A stretch of DNA of 64,000 nucleotides from Symbiodinium natans (Eukaryota > Sar > Dinophyceae > Suessiales > Symbiodiniaceae): contig CAJNDS010002273.1 in assembly GCA_905221605.1 (NCBI GenBank), forward strand, positions 346,574 through 410,573, read 5' to 3'. A model generated the notes under the pieces. That model did not search any database. It was not told where the DNA came from and saw only the letters and a list, made by a program, of their open reading frames with translations. The position numbers and the translations under genes are program-made. This document shows, one piece after another, positions 18,160-27,941 of the stretch (position 1 is the first letter of the stretch; every line of letters starts with the position of its first letter).

Positions 18160-18600
18160 AAGATCTTTTGGGCTCACAGTGGAGGGTTTAGGGTTTGCAG
18201 GTACAGATCTTTTGGGCTTTTTTGGGAACCTTTTGGGCTTCCAGTGGAAATATGGGGTTTGAGGTTTCAGCCTACAGATCTTTTGGTTTTTTTTGGCATC
18301 TGGGGTTTAGGGTTTCAGGGCAAGACATTTTGGGCTTACAGTGGAGGGTTTAGGGTTTGGGGCTTGAGGGTAGAGACCTTTTGAGGTTTTTTGGGATTTG
18401 GGGTTTAGGGTTTAAGGGTAAGACCTTTTGGGCTCACAGTGGAGGGTTTCGGGATCTTTTCGGCTTTTTGGGATTCACAGTGGAGGGTTTAGGGATCTTC
18501 TGGGCTTTTTTGGGATTTGGGGTTGAGGGTTTAAGGGAAGGGTTTGGGGTTGAGGCTGTAAGGTGAAAGGACTTTTGGGCTTTTTCTATGGGATTTAAGG
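18160..18600 (+). repeat. Minisatellite mixing AGATCTTTTGGGC and TTTAGGG
   Basis: Degenerate units of about 45-60 bp: (A)GACCTTTTGGGCTCACAGTG followed by GAGGGTTTAGGG. About eight copies. The telomere heptamer is part of the repeated unit. Confidence 0.65.
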
Positions 18601-18904
18601 TTTAAGGGGGTGCACTGTGGGACTGCTTTGTCATTCAGGGTACACATGGGGTTTGGGGTTTCAGGCTCCAGATGTTTTGTGTTTTTTCTGGGGACGTGCT
18701 TGACGCTGTGGGGTTGAGATCACATCTTAGAAAACCCGCGAAACGCTGTAAATACCGGTCTTTTCCTCTGTTCTGAGAACACGTCTGCGCAAAGTAGGCC
18801 CTGTAATTGACCGTTTTTGAAGCCCGAAAACACTGTAAATACCGATGTTTTTGGAGACGGCGCCTCTAAGAGGCCGTGCGAGTAACCACAATTTCTGGGC
18901 TCGG

Positions 18905-18962
18905 GGTGGGGTTGGGGGGGGGGGGGGGGGGGTGGGGGGGGGGGGGGTGGGGGGGGGGGGGT

Positions 18963-18995
<33 letters not shown>

Positions 18996-19007
18996 GGGGG
19001 GGGGGTA
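18905..19007 (+). repeat. Long interrupted G-run
   Basis: About 100 bp of G interrupted by single T or GTGG. Length in the assembly may be unreliable. Confidence 0.85.
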
Positions 19008-19089
19008 ATCACGTGACTTGGGACTTCACACCTGCAACTCCAAAGCCTGAACCCCTAATCCCCAAAGGCCTAAACCCTTGCTGTTTAAT

Positions 19090-19205
19090 TCGGGGTTTAT
19101 AAGCAAAACGCGCCCGCGCCTAGGCGAGAGCGCAATTTCAAGCAAAAAATGTGTCCGAAACTTCAAAACGACACCCCCGAGAAAAAAACACAACAAACAA
19201 ACGAT
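19090..19205 (+). repeat. Direct repeat, copy 1 of a 110-bp unit
   Basis: AGCAAAACGCGCCCGCGCCT...GGCGAGAGCGCAATTTC...CAACAAACAAACGATCC is repeated at 19478-19586 with about 85% identity. A partial copy lies near 19378 (GGCGAGAGCACTATTTCG). Confidence 0.7.
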
Positions 19206-19477
19206 CCTTAAACCCAAAAGAATAGTCCAAGCAGTGCAAACCCAAATCCTGAAACCTGAACCCTAAACTTTGAACCTTGAACCCTGAAGAAGAATCAACT
19301 TGAGGCCACTTTCAGGATCCAGTGCACAAGTCTGTTGGGTTACAACCAAAGCACAATTCCAGAAAATCATGCCTGCGCTGTGGCGAGAGCACTATTTCGA
19401 ACCTGAACTGCCGGAGCCATAACGCAGAAAAAACTTCCCGAACCGAAAATCGCCATTTGAAAGTTCAACATGGGGAA

Positions 19478-19586
19478 TGAGCAAAACGTGCCCGCGCCTG
19501 GGCGAGAGCGCAAATTCGAGCAAAAAACGCGTCCAAAACTTCAAAAAAAGGACCCCCTGGAAAAAAAACAACAAAAAAAACGATCA
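19478..19586 (+). repeat. Direct repeat, copy 2 of the 110-bp unit
   Basis: AGCAAAACGTGCCCGCGCCT...GGCGAGAGCGCAAATTCG...AAAACGATCAGG. A second motif, ACTGTAAATACCG, recurs around this region at 18833-18845 and 19860-19872, with a variant at 18747. Confidence 0.7.
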
Positions 19587-19942
19587 GGCTTCGAGCGAAA
19601 ATGCATTTTTCCGAAAAAATGACCTAACCCTTCAGTGTTTTCGAGCCCTGCAAATGCTGCGGTGATCACGAAAATGTGTGTTTTGCTTGGGCTTTCAGCC
19701 CTCGACGCGACAAATGTAAACACAGAATGTGTTCAGTCACACGGCCTCTTACGGGCGCCGCCACCATGTTTTTCTCCTGCGCCTAAAGTAGTTGAAAGTA
19801 GTTTGCGGGACTTTTTACACGTCCATTTTTCGTGTCCGTAAACGGACAAAGCCAGGAAACACTGTAAATACCGAGGTTTTCGTCTCTTAACACGAAAATT
19901 GCACGCCACAAAACCCCTGCGATCAATTAAGAACGTGACGCC

Positions 19943-19987
<45 letters not shown>

Positions 19988-20039
19988 GAGCAGCAGTAGA
20001 AGTAGTAGTAGTAGTACTACTACTACTACCACCACCACG

Positions 20040-20084
<45 letters not shown>

Positions 20085-20121
20085 TCTACTACTACTACTA
20101 CTACTACCACTACCACTACCA

Positions 20122-20189
<68 letters not shown>

Positions 20190-20208
20190 GCTACTGCTAC
20201 TGCTACTG

Positions 20209-20265
<57 letters not shown>

Positions 20266-20450
20266 CTGCTGCTGCTGCTGCTGCAGCTACTACTACGACT
20301 ACGACTACGACTACTACTACTACTACTACTACGACGACTACTACTACTAGTCCTACTCCTACTCCTACTCCTACTCCTACTCCTATACTGCTACTGCTAC
20401 CGCTACCGCTTCCGCTACTGCTGCTGTTACTGCTACTACTATGTCGTCTA
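19943..20450 (+). repeat. Trinucleotide block switching from TAG to TAC/CTG/CCT
   Basis: (TAG)n, then AGCAGTAGA, then (TAC)n with CAC, GCT, CCT and GAC variants over about 500 bp. The left (TAG) and right (CTA/TAC) halves are near-complementary, so it can fold as a large hairpin. The 227-codon poly-Thr frame is an artefact. Confidence 0.9.
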
Positions 20451-20917
20451 GACTGCCCACTCCTACTACCTACTTTTTCACTGCTTACTTACGTACTCCT
20501 TACTATGCACTATACTGCGTACTATTTACAATATTCCTTGAGACAAGTGTTGAAGCCAAGGCACAATGTCATGACGCTCTAGAGGCTGGCTTAGGCGGCG
20601 CGACTCATTGTAGCCAGGCAAGATCACCTCGCAGACTTGCGCGGGTTTTCCGTGGGTCGGCAACCCATTAAATCATTGGCTCGCAACTGGCACTCTGAAC
20701 TACTCAGCTACTCCATGCAGCAACCACAGAGGTCCAATCAACACCAGAACTACTCCAGGGGAAGCTTCGGGCCAGCGTGACCCTCGAAGGGTTTCTGCAA
20801 GCACTCGGGGGTTTAGGGTGTGGATTCTTTTGCGCAAGACTACTAGGCTACTGAGCTCAAAGTTTTGCATGCTGTGCGAAGTCGCGCTTGTGCGACCTCG
20901 CGCGACTCCTACTTACT

Positions 20918-21009
20918 TGCACCCACGTCACCTGCAAAGATGTTGGGCCCAAGGATTTCGTCGGGTACCTCGCCGTGCTCCGCCGAAATTCGCAGGCTTC
21001 GCTTGCATG
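20918..21009 (+). CDS. Coding-like exon before an inverted-repeat element
   Basis: It reads THVTCKDVGPKDFVGYLAVL then RRNSQASLA and TGA. Good coding composition. It ends just before the inverted-repeat element at 21015. Product unknown. Confidence 0.4.
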
Positions 21010-21014
21010 ATGGC

Positions 21015-21148
21015 GACTTGGAGGTTCACGTACTTACTAACTAATTATAGCTGTACTGAAACTGTACTTATAACCCTACTAGGGCACTGAAGGGGCTTAT
21101 AGGTGGGTTATAAGTTATATTTGGTTCATGCCACGAACCTCCAAGTAC
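21015..21148. mobile_element. Inverted-repeat element, family I, complete copy
   Basis: Ends ACTTGGAGGTTCACGTAC and GAACCTCCAAGT are inverted. Inside, AACTAATTATAGCTGTACTG and its diverged complement recur. A solo end is found at 23843-23920. Confidence 0.6.
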
Positions 21149-21268
21149 GTGTGTCAGCTCGTACCGATAGCAGCTATAAGCAAGCCGCGCATACCTGTGG
21201 ACCAATGCGCTCTGAGTCACAAGACTCGAAACGGCCCCAATTTCCCAACTTCTGTCATGGGGTCAGAA

Positions 21269-21325
21269 ACCCAAACCCTAAACCCTAAACCCTAAACCCT
21301 AAACCCTAAACCCTAAACCCTAAAG
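21269..21325 (-). repeat. Telomeric tract, CCCTAAA
   Basis: Eight units. The 21326-21437 island to the right is open on both strands and may be an exon (minus EALRGLFYAAFRSLAPHHPA). Confidence 0.93.
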
Positions 21326-21437
21326 CCACGCCAGGGGATGTCTTATAGCATTTTGGACTCCACCTCCGCCGCGGTGGCCGGATGATGAGGCGCCAGGCTT
21401 CGAAAAGCTGCATAGAAAAGTCCCCGAAGTGCTTCCT

Positions 21438-21549
21438 TGAGGGTTTAGGGTTAGTGCAGTTAGGGTTTAGGGTTTAGGGTTTAGGGTTTAGGGTTTAGGG
21501 TTTAGGGTTTAGGGTTTAGGGTTTAGGGTTTAGGGTTTAGGGTTTAGAG
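21438..21549 (+). repeat. Telomeric tract, TTTAGGG
   Basis: About fourteen units after TTAGTGCAG. Confidence 0.93.
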
Positions 21550-21574
21550 GGACAAGGGGGACAGGGCCCGAACG

Positions 21575-21847
21575 TCAGGACGTATTTCCGAACACACTCC
21601 AAACGATCCCCCCAAAACTCTTTCCCAGGACGCTTCCCAGGCTCTCCGGTTTCTCCTCCTCTGGCGGCTCCTCTGGTTCACATTGCCGCACCAGAGACCC
21701 CAAAGCCTCGCAAGCTTCGGTGATTTTTGCGCTCAGACATTTGGACGCGCAACCAATCCTCTCCTTGCGGCGGCTCCCTGAATTTTTGGCGATGCACCAG
21801 GTGTCAGCTCCCCGGAATCTTGCAAAATCTTCCAGGACCCTTTGCAT
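21575..21847 (-). CDS. Complete 90-aa minus open frame or last exon, product unknown
   Basis: ATG to TGA. It reads RVLEDFARFRGADTWCIAKN, then SGSRRKERIGCASKCLSAKI, then VRQCEPEEPPEEEKPESLGS, ending KSFGGIVWSVFGNTS. An acidic Pro/Glu stretch (around residue 55) is followed by a hydrophobic C terminus. A possible GT-AG intron (GG|GTAAAAAGC to TGCCCAAG) lies upstream, flanked by copies of TGCCCAAGA. No family recognised. Confidence 0.5.
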   Translation of the reverse strand: MQRVLEDFARFRGADTWCIAKNSGSRRKERIGCASKCLSAKITEACEALGSLVRQCEPEEPPEEEKPESLGSVLGKSFGGIVWSVFGNTS

Positions 21848-21950
21848 TCTTGGGCAGACATTAAAAAAACTAACAAGCTGGATTCAATAACATTTTGTCT
21901 GTATACAAAAAACGGAAGCTTTTTACCCTCTTGGGCAAACATCCTGCAAG

Positions 21951-22049
21951 CCCTAAACCCTAAACCCTAAACCTCAGGCCATAAACCCGAAACCCTAAAC
22001 CCTAAGCCCAAAACCCTAAACCCTGAACCCTAAACCCTAAACCCTAAGC
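21951..22049 (-). repeat. Telomeric tract, CCCTAAA
   Basis: Thirteen units with variants. Confidence 0.9.
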
Positions 22050-22195
22050 ACAGCTTGGCTGGGCCTGGGTCTTCTCCTTCCCGGGATGGACTGGCGTCGT
22101 CTTGGAAGGGCTCACCTTCATCCCCAGCATAGGACTGGTGCGAGGTTTGGTGTGGAGGTCAGGAAGATGCAGCAACCATATGGTCTGTTAGTGTA

Positions 22196-22330
22196 TATTG
22201 TATATATATATATATGCACATATATATATATATATGTATAAATATAAATATATATATATATACACATATGTATATGTATATATACATATATGCCTATATG
22301 TATATGTACTTATCCATCGATATTCTTCCC
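22196..22330. repeat. (AT)n microsatellite
   Basis: TATATA, TGTATA and AAATATA runs over about 130 bp. Confidence 0.9.
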
Positions 22331-22527
22331 CCTTTAAGAATACGGGTGCGAGTAGCGTATAGTGCATGGTGCACAGTGTTTAGGTGCCCAGTATACGGTG
22401 TATAGAACAGAATGCTACATTGCGCGAGTGTATGGTGTACAGTATCTAGTATATGATACAATGATAACATTGCATATGTACTATCCAATGTACTCTGCGT
22501 GTCGGCGTTGTCGCCCTTTTGCCCTCA

Positions 22528-22600
22528 TATATATATATATATGTGTGTGTCTGTATCTGTGTATAGATATATATATATATGTGTGTGTGTGTGTATGTTA
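22528..22600. repeat. (AT)n/(GT)n microsatellite pair
   Basis: Two blocks of ATATATAT followed by GTGTGTGT. Confidence 0.85.
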
Positions 22601-22636
22601 CAGTGTATTCGCCCTCTGTTCCCGATTGCTCACAAG

Positions 22637-22954
22637 GCGCCGGAAGCCCTTCCGGCTCACAGTCGAAGTCTGCTTGGAACAGAAAGTCTGCCTGGCAGCT
22701 ACAAGTACCCCTCTGAGGGCGGGCATGACTTATGTCTACGAAAATGCGACAAGACCTCTGTTATTTCCGAAGCTGAAGTTCTCAAATCTCTGAAGCGCTG
22801 TCACTCAATGCTACAGCATCTGTCCATTGCCACGCGCGTGACGTATGTACGCACCCTGGTCGGGTATCTGGTGTTGCATGATGCGCGGTGTGTCCTAAAC
22901 GGTGGTATTTGGCCGATCAGCGCAAGGAAAACCTCTATCACCCGCAGTGTGTGA
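22637..22954 (+). CDS. Cysteine-containing exon, product unknown
   Basis: After GCTCACAAG in phase 0: APEALPAHSRSLLGTESLPG, then YPSEGGHDLCLRKCDKTSVI, then SEAEVLKSLKRCHSMLQHLS, and on to a TGA at 22954. The first 65 codons are very coding-like; the exon may end earlier (for example near 22840). CLRKCDK could be a metal or disulphide pair (inference). Confidence 0.45.
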   Translation, partial: APEALPAHSRSLLGTESLPGSYKYPSEGGHDLCLRKCDKTSVISEAEVLKSLKRCHSMLQHLSIATRVTYVRTLVGYLVLHDARCVLNGGIWPISARKTSITRSV

Positions 22955-23460
22955 TTCTCATATCCTTCGATGATTATCATCCTTATGTTGTTGTACTCTT
23001 TTCATGGTGATGAATGAACTTGAGGTTGAGGTGTCCACCATTCCCAGCCTCCATGTCCCCATCTCCGGTCGCGCTCTGAGGGGACGGACCAGTCATGTTC
23101 AGCACCAGCCCATGGCCATCTTTTCTTCTCAATACCAGCCTCTTATTCGAAAAGATGCTTTCTTTGTCGTGGGCTGGACTTCTTTGTTCATGACATATTG
23201 GGCTTTTGGGGGGATAGGCTCCAAGAAGCTGAGGAGTGAAGCTTTTGCTGTTTATGTAAATTCTGTCGGATTCTTCCTTGGGGGGGGGCCTTTCCTCTGC
23301 CCTTTCGCCACGTAGATTTTTAAGGCATAAAGCGTCCAACATCGTGTGGTGCTACGCTGCCCCTAAGCCCTGCCCATGGCGGAGCTGATCTGAGCCCAGC
23401 AGAGGCGTGAGACGCTTCGTGTTGCGACGGCCGGCTGCTGCAAGCATCCTGCTTCCTGTG

Positions 23461-23579
23461 CCAGGATGGGCTATTATACCCTATAGTATCCCTTGAAAGG
23501 CTCTTCCTATAGTATCCCTTGAAAGGCTCTTCCTAGAGTTCATTGTGGGGATTAGAAGTGGCCTAATAGCCCATCCTGG
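23461..23579. mobile_element. Short element with perfect 16-bp inverted ends
   Basis: It starts CCAGGATGGGCTATTA and ends with the exact complement TAATAGCCCATCCTGG. Inside, a 26-bp unit (TATAGTATCCCTTGAAAGG plus CTCTTCC) is tandemly duplicated. Length 119 bp, the size range of the introner-like families. No second copy in the window. Confidence 0.75.
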
Positions 23580-23594
23580 TGGGCCTGAAAATTC

Positions 23595-23822
23595 TCATCT
23601 AAGGGCATCAAGGAAAGACACCGCAAACCAGTCTCTAGGGGTCGCTACAGCATGACCGATTTCTGTCAGGAAGCAGGCAATGGGGCACATGAACGTGCAG
23701 CCTGAAAAGTCTTGCTGTGACCAATGGGCTTCTGGCGCCACTTCTGGCATAGGGAACCTGATTGCAGGGAATCCTCGCTTGCAGCCCACCATACTTGGAG
23801 CTTCATGGTACTCGTTAGGCAC
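23595..23822 (-). CDS. Minus-strand coding-like exon with stop
   Basis: It reads NEYHEAPSMVGCKRGFPAIR, then FPMPEVAPEAHWSQQDFSGC, then EIGHAVATPRDWFAVSFLDA and LR before TGA. Good composition with Trp, Cys and His. It lies next to the family I solo end. Product unknown. Confidence 0.42.
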   Translation of the reverse strand: MPNEYHEAPSMVGCKRGFPAIRFPMPEVAPEAHWSQQDFSGCTFMCPIACFLTEIGHAVATPRDWFAVSFLDALR

Positions 23823-23842
23823 TTCGAACTCTACTTACAACT

Positions 23843-23920
23843 GTGGCTTATGAAGTGGGTTGCAAGTACAGTTATAATTGGTTAATAAGTAGCCATGAAC
23901 ATCCAAGTAACATACCGATC
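23843..23920. mobile_element. Family I solo end
   Basis: GGCTTATGAAGTGGGTTGCA...AACATCCAAGTAACATACCGAT matches 21093-21168, the right half of the complete family I copy, at roughly 70-75%. Confidence 0.5.
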
Positions 23921-24287
23921 CCTGCTCTTCGTGGGTTGCAGGTGAGCTGCTGCTGGGTCCCAGGGTCAAACCAGCCAGCCGACGAAGGCTGCTCAGCATA
24001 GCCAGCATAGCTCTGCCTGAGCTCTCCTCCAAGAATGCCCCTGAAACCTGCTGGAATCTTCGTGAAGGTGCAGCAAGGCATCCCAGGCGCTGTTCAGCAT
24101 AGCCATCATAGTGTCCGACGGGAAGCCTGAACGGATGTTTCCTTTTCTGGCTGAAGAGAAGATCGCCATTTGGTGGAATTCTAAACCCACAGGCCTCTAA
24201 GGTGTAGGTCGGCAACGTTCCCTCGAAGTCCCTACCATGCTTGCATGCTTGGATGGAATGCCGACGCCCACGGCAACAGCTTAGGCA

Positions 24288-24392
24288 ACTAGGGGGTTTC
24301 CAAGAAGAGGGGTATCCTTTTTGCGGGGGCTCTTTAAGGGGATTCTATTCTATTTGGGGCATCAAAGGGGGTACCCCTATCTTGGGAAATGC
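24288..24392 (+). mobile_element. Introner-like element, family A copy 5
   Basis: It starts GGGGGTTTCCAAGAAGAGGG. The core GGGGATTCTATTCTATTTGG and the inverted end GGGGGTACCCCTATCTTGGG are present. The ATG of the next frame overlaps its end. Confidence 0.65.
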
Positions 24393-24613
24393 CCACGTAT
24401 AACCTGACAAAGCAAAACGAAGATTATAATATTATAGAGCCCAGGAACGGCTCTGGCACAGGCGCCGACCACTGGGGCTGCATGGCCTCAAGTCCCGAAG
24501 CTCAAAAGCGAATGCTTCCCCCAAAGCAAGTCCAGGCTTCAGCTATCAAAAATTATCAACACAACAGGGGGGCCGAGCCTGTTCTGGCGGCAGCGTCATC
24601 GGAGCTGTACTGA
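24389..24613 (+). CDS. 74-aa open frame or exon following family A copy 5
   Basis: It reads MPTYNLTKQNEDYNIIEPRN, then GADHWGCMASSPEAQKRMLP, then PKQVQASAIKNYQHNRGAEP, ending ASSELY and TGA. Strong coding composition. The first codons overlap the element, so the true exon probably starts at an AG inside, for example ATTATAG (24434-24440). Product unknown. Confidence 0.48.
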   Translation: MPTYNLTKQNEDYNIIEPRNGSGTGADHWGCMASSPEAQKRMLPPKQVQASAIKNYQHNRGAEPVLAAASSELY

Positions 24614-25490
24614 CCGGCGGACTGGCAGCCACTTGGATGGTCCTTACCAGCGATGAGCAGCGCTGGCGATCTCTCCACAAGTGGCTCACGGCATGAGACC
24701 TTGTGACACACACAAGGAGCTGAGTGCTTCACGGCGCGGGGGCCTGAACCACGTCAGGCACATGGCTTCTTCACGGAGGAGCGGCAAGACACATGTACCA
24801 ACTGGCCTTCTCCTTAAGCTGGCGTTCAGCTTTGCGCAGCTTCTCTTGCAGCTTCTCTTGGGTAGCTTGCGCATCCTTCACTGTGCCACAGCTCGCTGAG
24901 CTCCCAATACAGTGCCAGAAACCCAGACGCCCGTCCTCCAGCCCTTTTCGTGAAACCCTCAGGCTTGACTCAGTTTCGGTAAGCCTTAGCTGCTTAGCTC
25001 GGCGATGGCTTGCATGGCCCTGCTCTGGTGTCTATGTGAGCTCAGATTACCTTGTTTGCTGCACACAAGCACGCATGTTCTTGCTTTATTCCTTTCTGTT
25101 GCTGTCTTGCTGTTTTGAATGGGGCAAGGGGAGGTTTACCCCCCCCTGCCGGCCCCGGTTGCTGGGGACAACTTCTGAGCCCGAAAAGGCATGGGACCAC
25201 GCGTGACCGCTACAACTGAACTCTCTTTACTGTTTTCCTTCCTCCTTCCTCCTTCCTTCCTTCCTTGCTTGCTTGCGTTCTTTCTGTCTTTCCTTCTTTC
25301 TTTCATACTGCGCACTTGACCCCTCCCCATTGGGAGGGTCTGGCGTACCGGCCCTCGACCTGCTGAGTGCGCCGGGATTCCCGCCTGTCTCTCTCCCCCT
25401 CCTTGCCTTCTTGATGCAACAGTCGGCCTGAAACAAGTGCGCACGTGATGCTTTTCCCATAGATTTTCGGAACTCCCAGGCCCTGGCCCC
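24614..25490. other. No firm gene; C/T-rich microsatellite near 25230-25300
   Basis: A minus frame 24686-24874 and a plus frame 24681-24899 overlap. Tandem CTTCCTTC and CTTGCTTG units occupy 25235-25310. Nothing recognisable. Confidence 0.35.
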
Positions 25491-25639
25491 TAAACCCTAA
25501 ACCCTAAACCCTAAGCCCTGAGGTCCATGGCTCTCATCGGCTTAGCAAGATGTGCGCCTGGCGCCTGACTGCTCACATTGGCCAGTAGTCGTATCGGCTG
25601 TTGCCGACTTGCGGGCTCTCTCTAAGACTCTATATGTCT

Positions 25640-25830
25640 ATACATATATATATATACATATATTGGTATATATCTTTTTTGTCTATATATCTATATATCT
25701 ATATATCTATATATCTATATATCTATATATCTATATATCTATATATCTATATATCTATATATCTATATATATATATATCTATATATATATATATCTACCT
25801 ATATATATATATATTTATTTATTTATTTTG
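25640..25830. repeat. (TATATATC)n microsatellite
   Basis: About 15 units of CTATATAT, then ATTT units. The Tyr/Ile frames across it are artefacts. Confidence 0.92.
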
Positions 25831-26069
25831 TCAAGGAGGAGTTCCATAGTTACTCCGTATGCTAAGACTAAGCCCTCCGATGTGGCTGCGTCATACGGGC
25901 AGGCTGCTGCTCGCGCAGCTGCCGCAGCTGCTCCCGCAGGCGATGGGCCTCTGCCTTCTGAACTCAACTCTCGAAAAGAATGGATGTTGTGGGGGGTTTA
26001 GGGTTTAGGGTTTATCCTGATCTGACTTATCTGACCTAACAGGATCTATCAAGCCGACGCCCCGAGCAC

Positions 26070-26163
26070 CTCAGAGGGTCTGTCCAGCGCCTCTTGTCGG
26101 AGCTCTTCCACCATCCTCCTGGACGCCAAAGCTTCGAAGAAATCACGGGGATGCACACCCGAA
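26070..26163 (-). CDS. Exon 4 of a minus-strand coiled-coil gene
   Basis: With TA from the previous exon it reads YSGVHPRDFFEALASRRMVE then ELRQEALDRPSE, and ends GAG|GTGCTCGG. Heptad-like spacing of Leu, Val and Ala continues from the upstream exons. It follows TTTAG of a telomeric intron. Confidence 0.55.
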
Positions 26164-26231
26164 CTAAACCCTGAACCCTGAACCCTGAACCCTGAACCCT
26201 AAACCCTAAACCCTAAACCCTGACCCGATGC
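26164..26231 (-). repeat. Telomeric intron, GC-AG on the minus strand
   Basis: On the minus strand it starts GCATCGGGTCAGGGTTTAG and ends GGGTTTAG (68 bp). It is made of TTTAGGG and TTCAGGG heptamers. Only a GC donor avoids the in-frame TAG and joins TA|T in phase. Confidence 0.52.
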
Positions 26232-26320
26232 TAGGGGGTGCCAAGTTGCTGCAAGCTCTCGATGTGGTACTGGGAAGCATCCCTCGCCGCGCGCTCTTGC
26301 TCGAGCTGCCTGTGCACTTG
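26232..26320 (-). CDS. Exon 3 of the minus-strand coiled-coil gene
   Basis: After GTGCTCAG it reads QVHRQLEQERAARDASQYHI then ESLQQLGTP. Classic coiled-coil pattern with acidic and basic pairs. It joins exon 2 in phase 0 through a GC-AG intron (26321-26684). Confidence 0.55.
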
Positions 26321-26684
26321 CTGAGCACAAGGCTCCAATCGCGGGGATATTTAGGGTTACTTCATATAGGGGGTCGGAATGATTGCTGATAATATTCCCT
26401 TATGGTCCCTGGATAACTATACTACAATAGCCCCCCAAACCCGATTCTTTCGAAAGAATCGTGAATGGAGGATCTAAGCGACATCCCATTTGTTGGGATA
26501 CCAAGGCACCGGAGCAGGCCCTGAACTTCAAGAGCACGCTGCTCGTCTGCCTGCGCAGCACAAGTTGACAGCTGATGCCTTGAAAACAGCCTTTTTGCTT
26601 CTTGAAGAAAAAACAAAGGGGAGCATTTGGGAAGCATCCCCAAAACGCCATAACGCCAACAAGAAAGGCCTTCCTTCTGCCCGC

Positions 26685-26782
26685 CTTGCGAAGCGCAGAA
26701 GTGGCCCTCTCGCGCAGCGTAGCAATCTCTTGATCCTGCGCTGGGTCAAGCTCCATCCTCAAGCCCGATCTGCGCAAAGCCC
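26685..26782 (-). CDS. Exon 2 of the minus-strand coiled-coil gene
   Basis: The A left by exon 1 plus GG makes Arg, then ALRRSGLRMELDPAQDQEIA, then TLRERATSALRK. The exon ends CGCAAG|GCGGGC if a GC donor is used. The frame stays open further, so the end is approximate. Confidence 0.52.
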
Positions 26783-26865
26783 CTAAACACTCTACCCTAA
26801 ACCCTAAACCCTAAACCCTAAACCCTAAACCCTAAACCCTAAACCCTAAACCCTAAACCCTAAAC
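26783..26865 (-). repeat. Telomeric intron, GT-AG on the minus strand
   Basis: 83 bp: minus-strand GTTTAGGG repeated about ten times, then TAGAGTGTTTAG. Phase 1. It joins QLEAVKE to RALRRSG. Confidence 0.55.
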
Positions 26866-26970
26866 TCTCCTTGACCGCCTCCAGTTGCCGGAGCCGAGCT
26901 TCGAAGAGCGCCGAGGCTTTCTGGACTCCCAGCGCCAGCTCCTCGAACGTTGCATCCCAAGCCCAGCCAG
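26866..26970 (-). CDS. Exon 1 (5' part) of the minus-strand coiled-coil gene
   Basis: It reads AGWAWDATFEELALGVQKAS then ALFEARLRQLEAVKE, a strong amphipathic helix with G-first codons. The plus strand is also open but does not fit its neighbours. The island is only 106 bp between converging telomeric tracts. The upstream boundary is unclear. Four exons together give about 126 codons of continuous coiled coil, perhaps a structural or adaptor protein (inference). Confidence 0.52.
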
Positions 26971-27092
26971 CGTTTAGGGTTTAGGGTTTAGGGTTTAGGG
27001 TTTAGGGTTTAGGGTTTAGGGTTTAGGGTTTAGGGTTTAGGGTTTAGGGTTTAGGGTTTAGGGTTTAGGGTTTAGGGTTTAGGGTTTAGGGT
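26971..27092 (+). repeat. Telomeric tract, TTTAGGG
   Basis: Seventeen perfect units. Confidence 0.95.
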
Positions 27093-27168
27093 CCTGCTGC
27101 TTGATGTGGCTCATGGGACGCAGCATCCTTCTCAGCGCTGCCGGACTGTTCTTGTTTTGAACAAGCCT
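27093..27168 (+). CDS. Short coding-like exon after a telomeric tract
   Basis: It reads LLLDVAHGTQHPSQRCRTVL then VLNKP and ends CCTAG|GTGGGC. The island follows TTTAGGG directly. Product unknown. Confidence 0.35.
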
Positions 27169-27169
27169 A

Positions 27170-27900
27170 GGTGGGCTTGCTTAGTGCCATGGCTCCGGTG
27201 CGTGGGCTCTTTCTGTCCCTTGTGTTCTTCACGTGTATGGCTGTGTTACCGACACTCTCTGCACTGTCAGCCGTCTAGATGCAACGACTGTGCACATTAT
27301 GGCCATCCAGGCGGGGGGGGCTCAAAGAGGCACTGGCAAGGGCTGCGGAGCCAAAGTGGGATGGAAATACGCACACACACACACACACCCACCTTACCTC
27401 GCCTCCTAAAGGTCCCAGAAGTGCAAAAAGAAGCACCGCAGGATGCCAGCGGAGGAAGGCAAAGCAGGGCAGAGGGAGGGCACCTCCAAATCTTGAATTT
27501 CCTGCCTCGAGATGTGGAACCTTGGCATCGGGGCTCAGGCTCTTATCGTCTAAAGCCTGGCACCACTATGCAGTACTGTCTTGCACTGTAAGCCCTTCCC
27601 CCTAACCAAAACCTCCAAAGGCTGTTAGTACTAGCGGTTCAGATCGACTTCCCGAACAAACAAAGGATCGGGGACTGAGAGGAACTTGAGTCTTAAGGGT
27701 TTGGGGCTTGCAAAGTCAGGGTTCAGGTCTCTGCTTCCAACCCCCCCTAAACCCCCCCCCCCCCCCAGTTCGGAGGTTTTAACAGGGGCGGGTTCGGGGA
27801 TCGGGTTTTGGGGTCAGGGTTTTTTTAGCATTAGGGGTGTGTTAGTGTCAGGGGGAACGGACTATTGACTATTGAACCCCAGCAGCCCTGGCCCCTTGTT
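27170..27900. other. No firm gene; AC microsatellite and C-run
   Basis: (AC)8 at 27371-27387 and a C-run at 27754-27766. Plus frames to 27605 are weakly protein-like. Confidence 0.35.
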
Positions 27901-27941
27901 GCCTGGGGACCTGGGACCCTCACCCTAAACCCTAAACTCCC

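Noticed and set aside
19899-20582. 227-codon open frame of mostly threonine
   Set aside because: It is the translation of a (TAC)n microsatellite; no unique protein sequence.
25552-25860. Tyr/Ile-rich frames
   Set aside because: Translation of the (TATATATC)n microsatellite.
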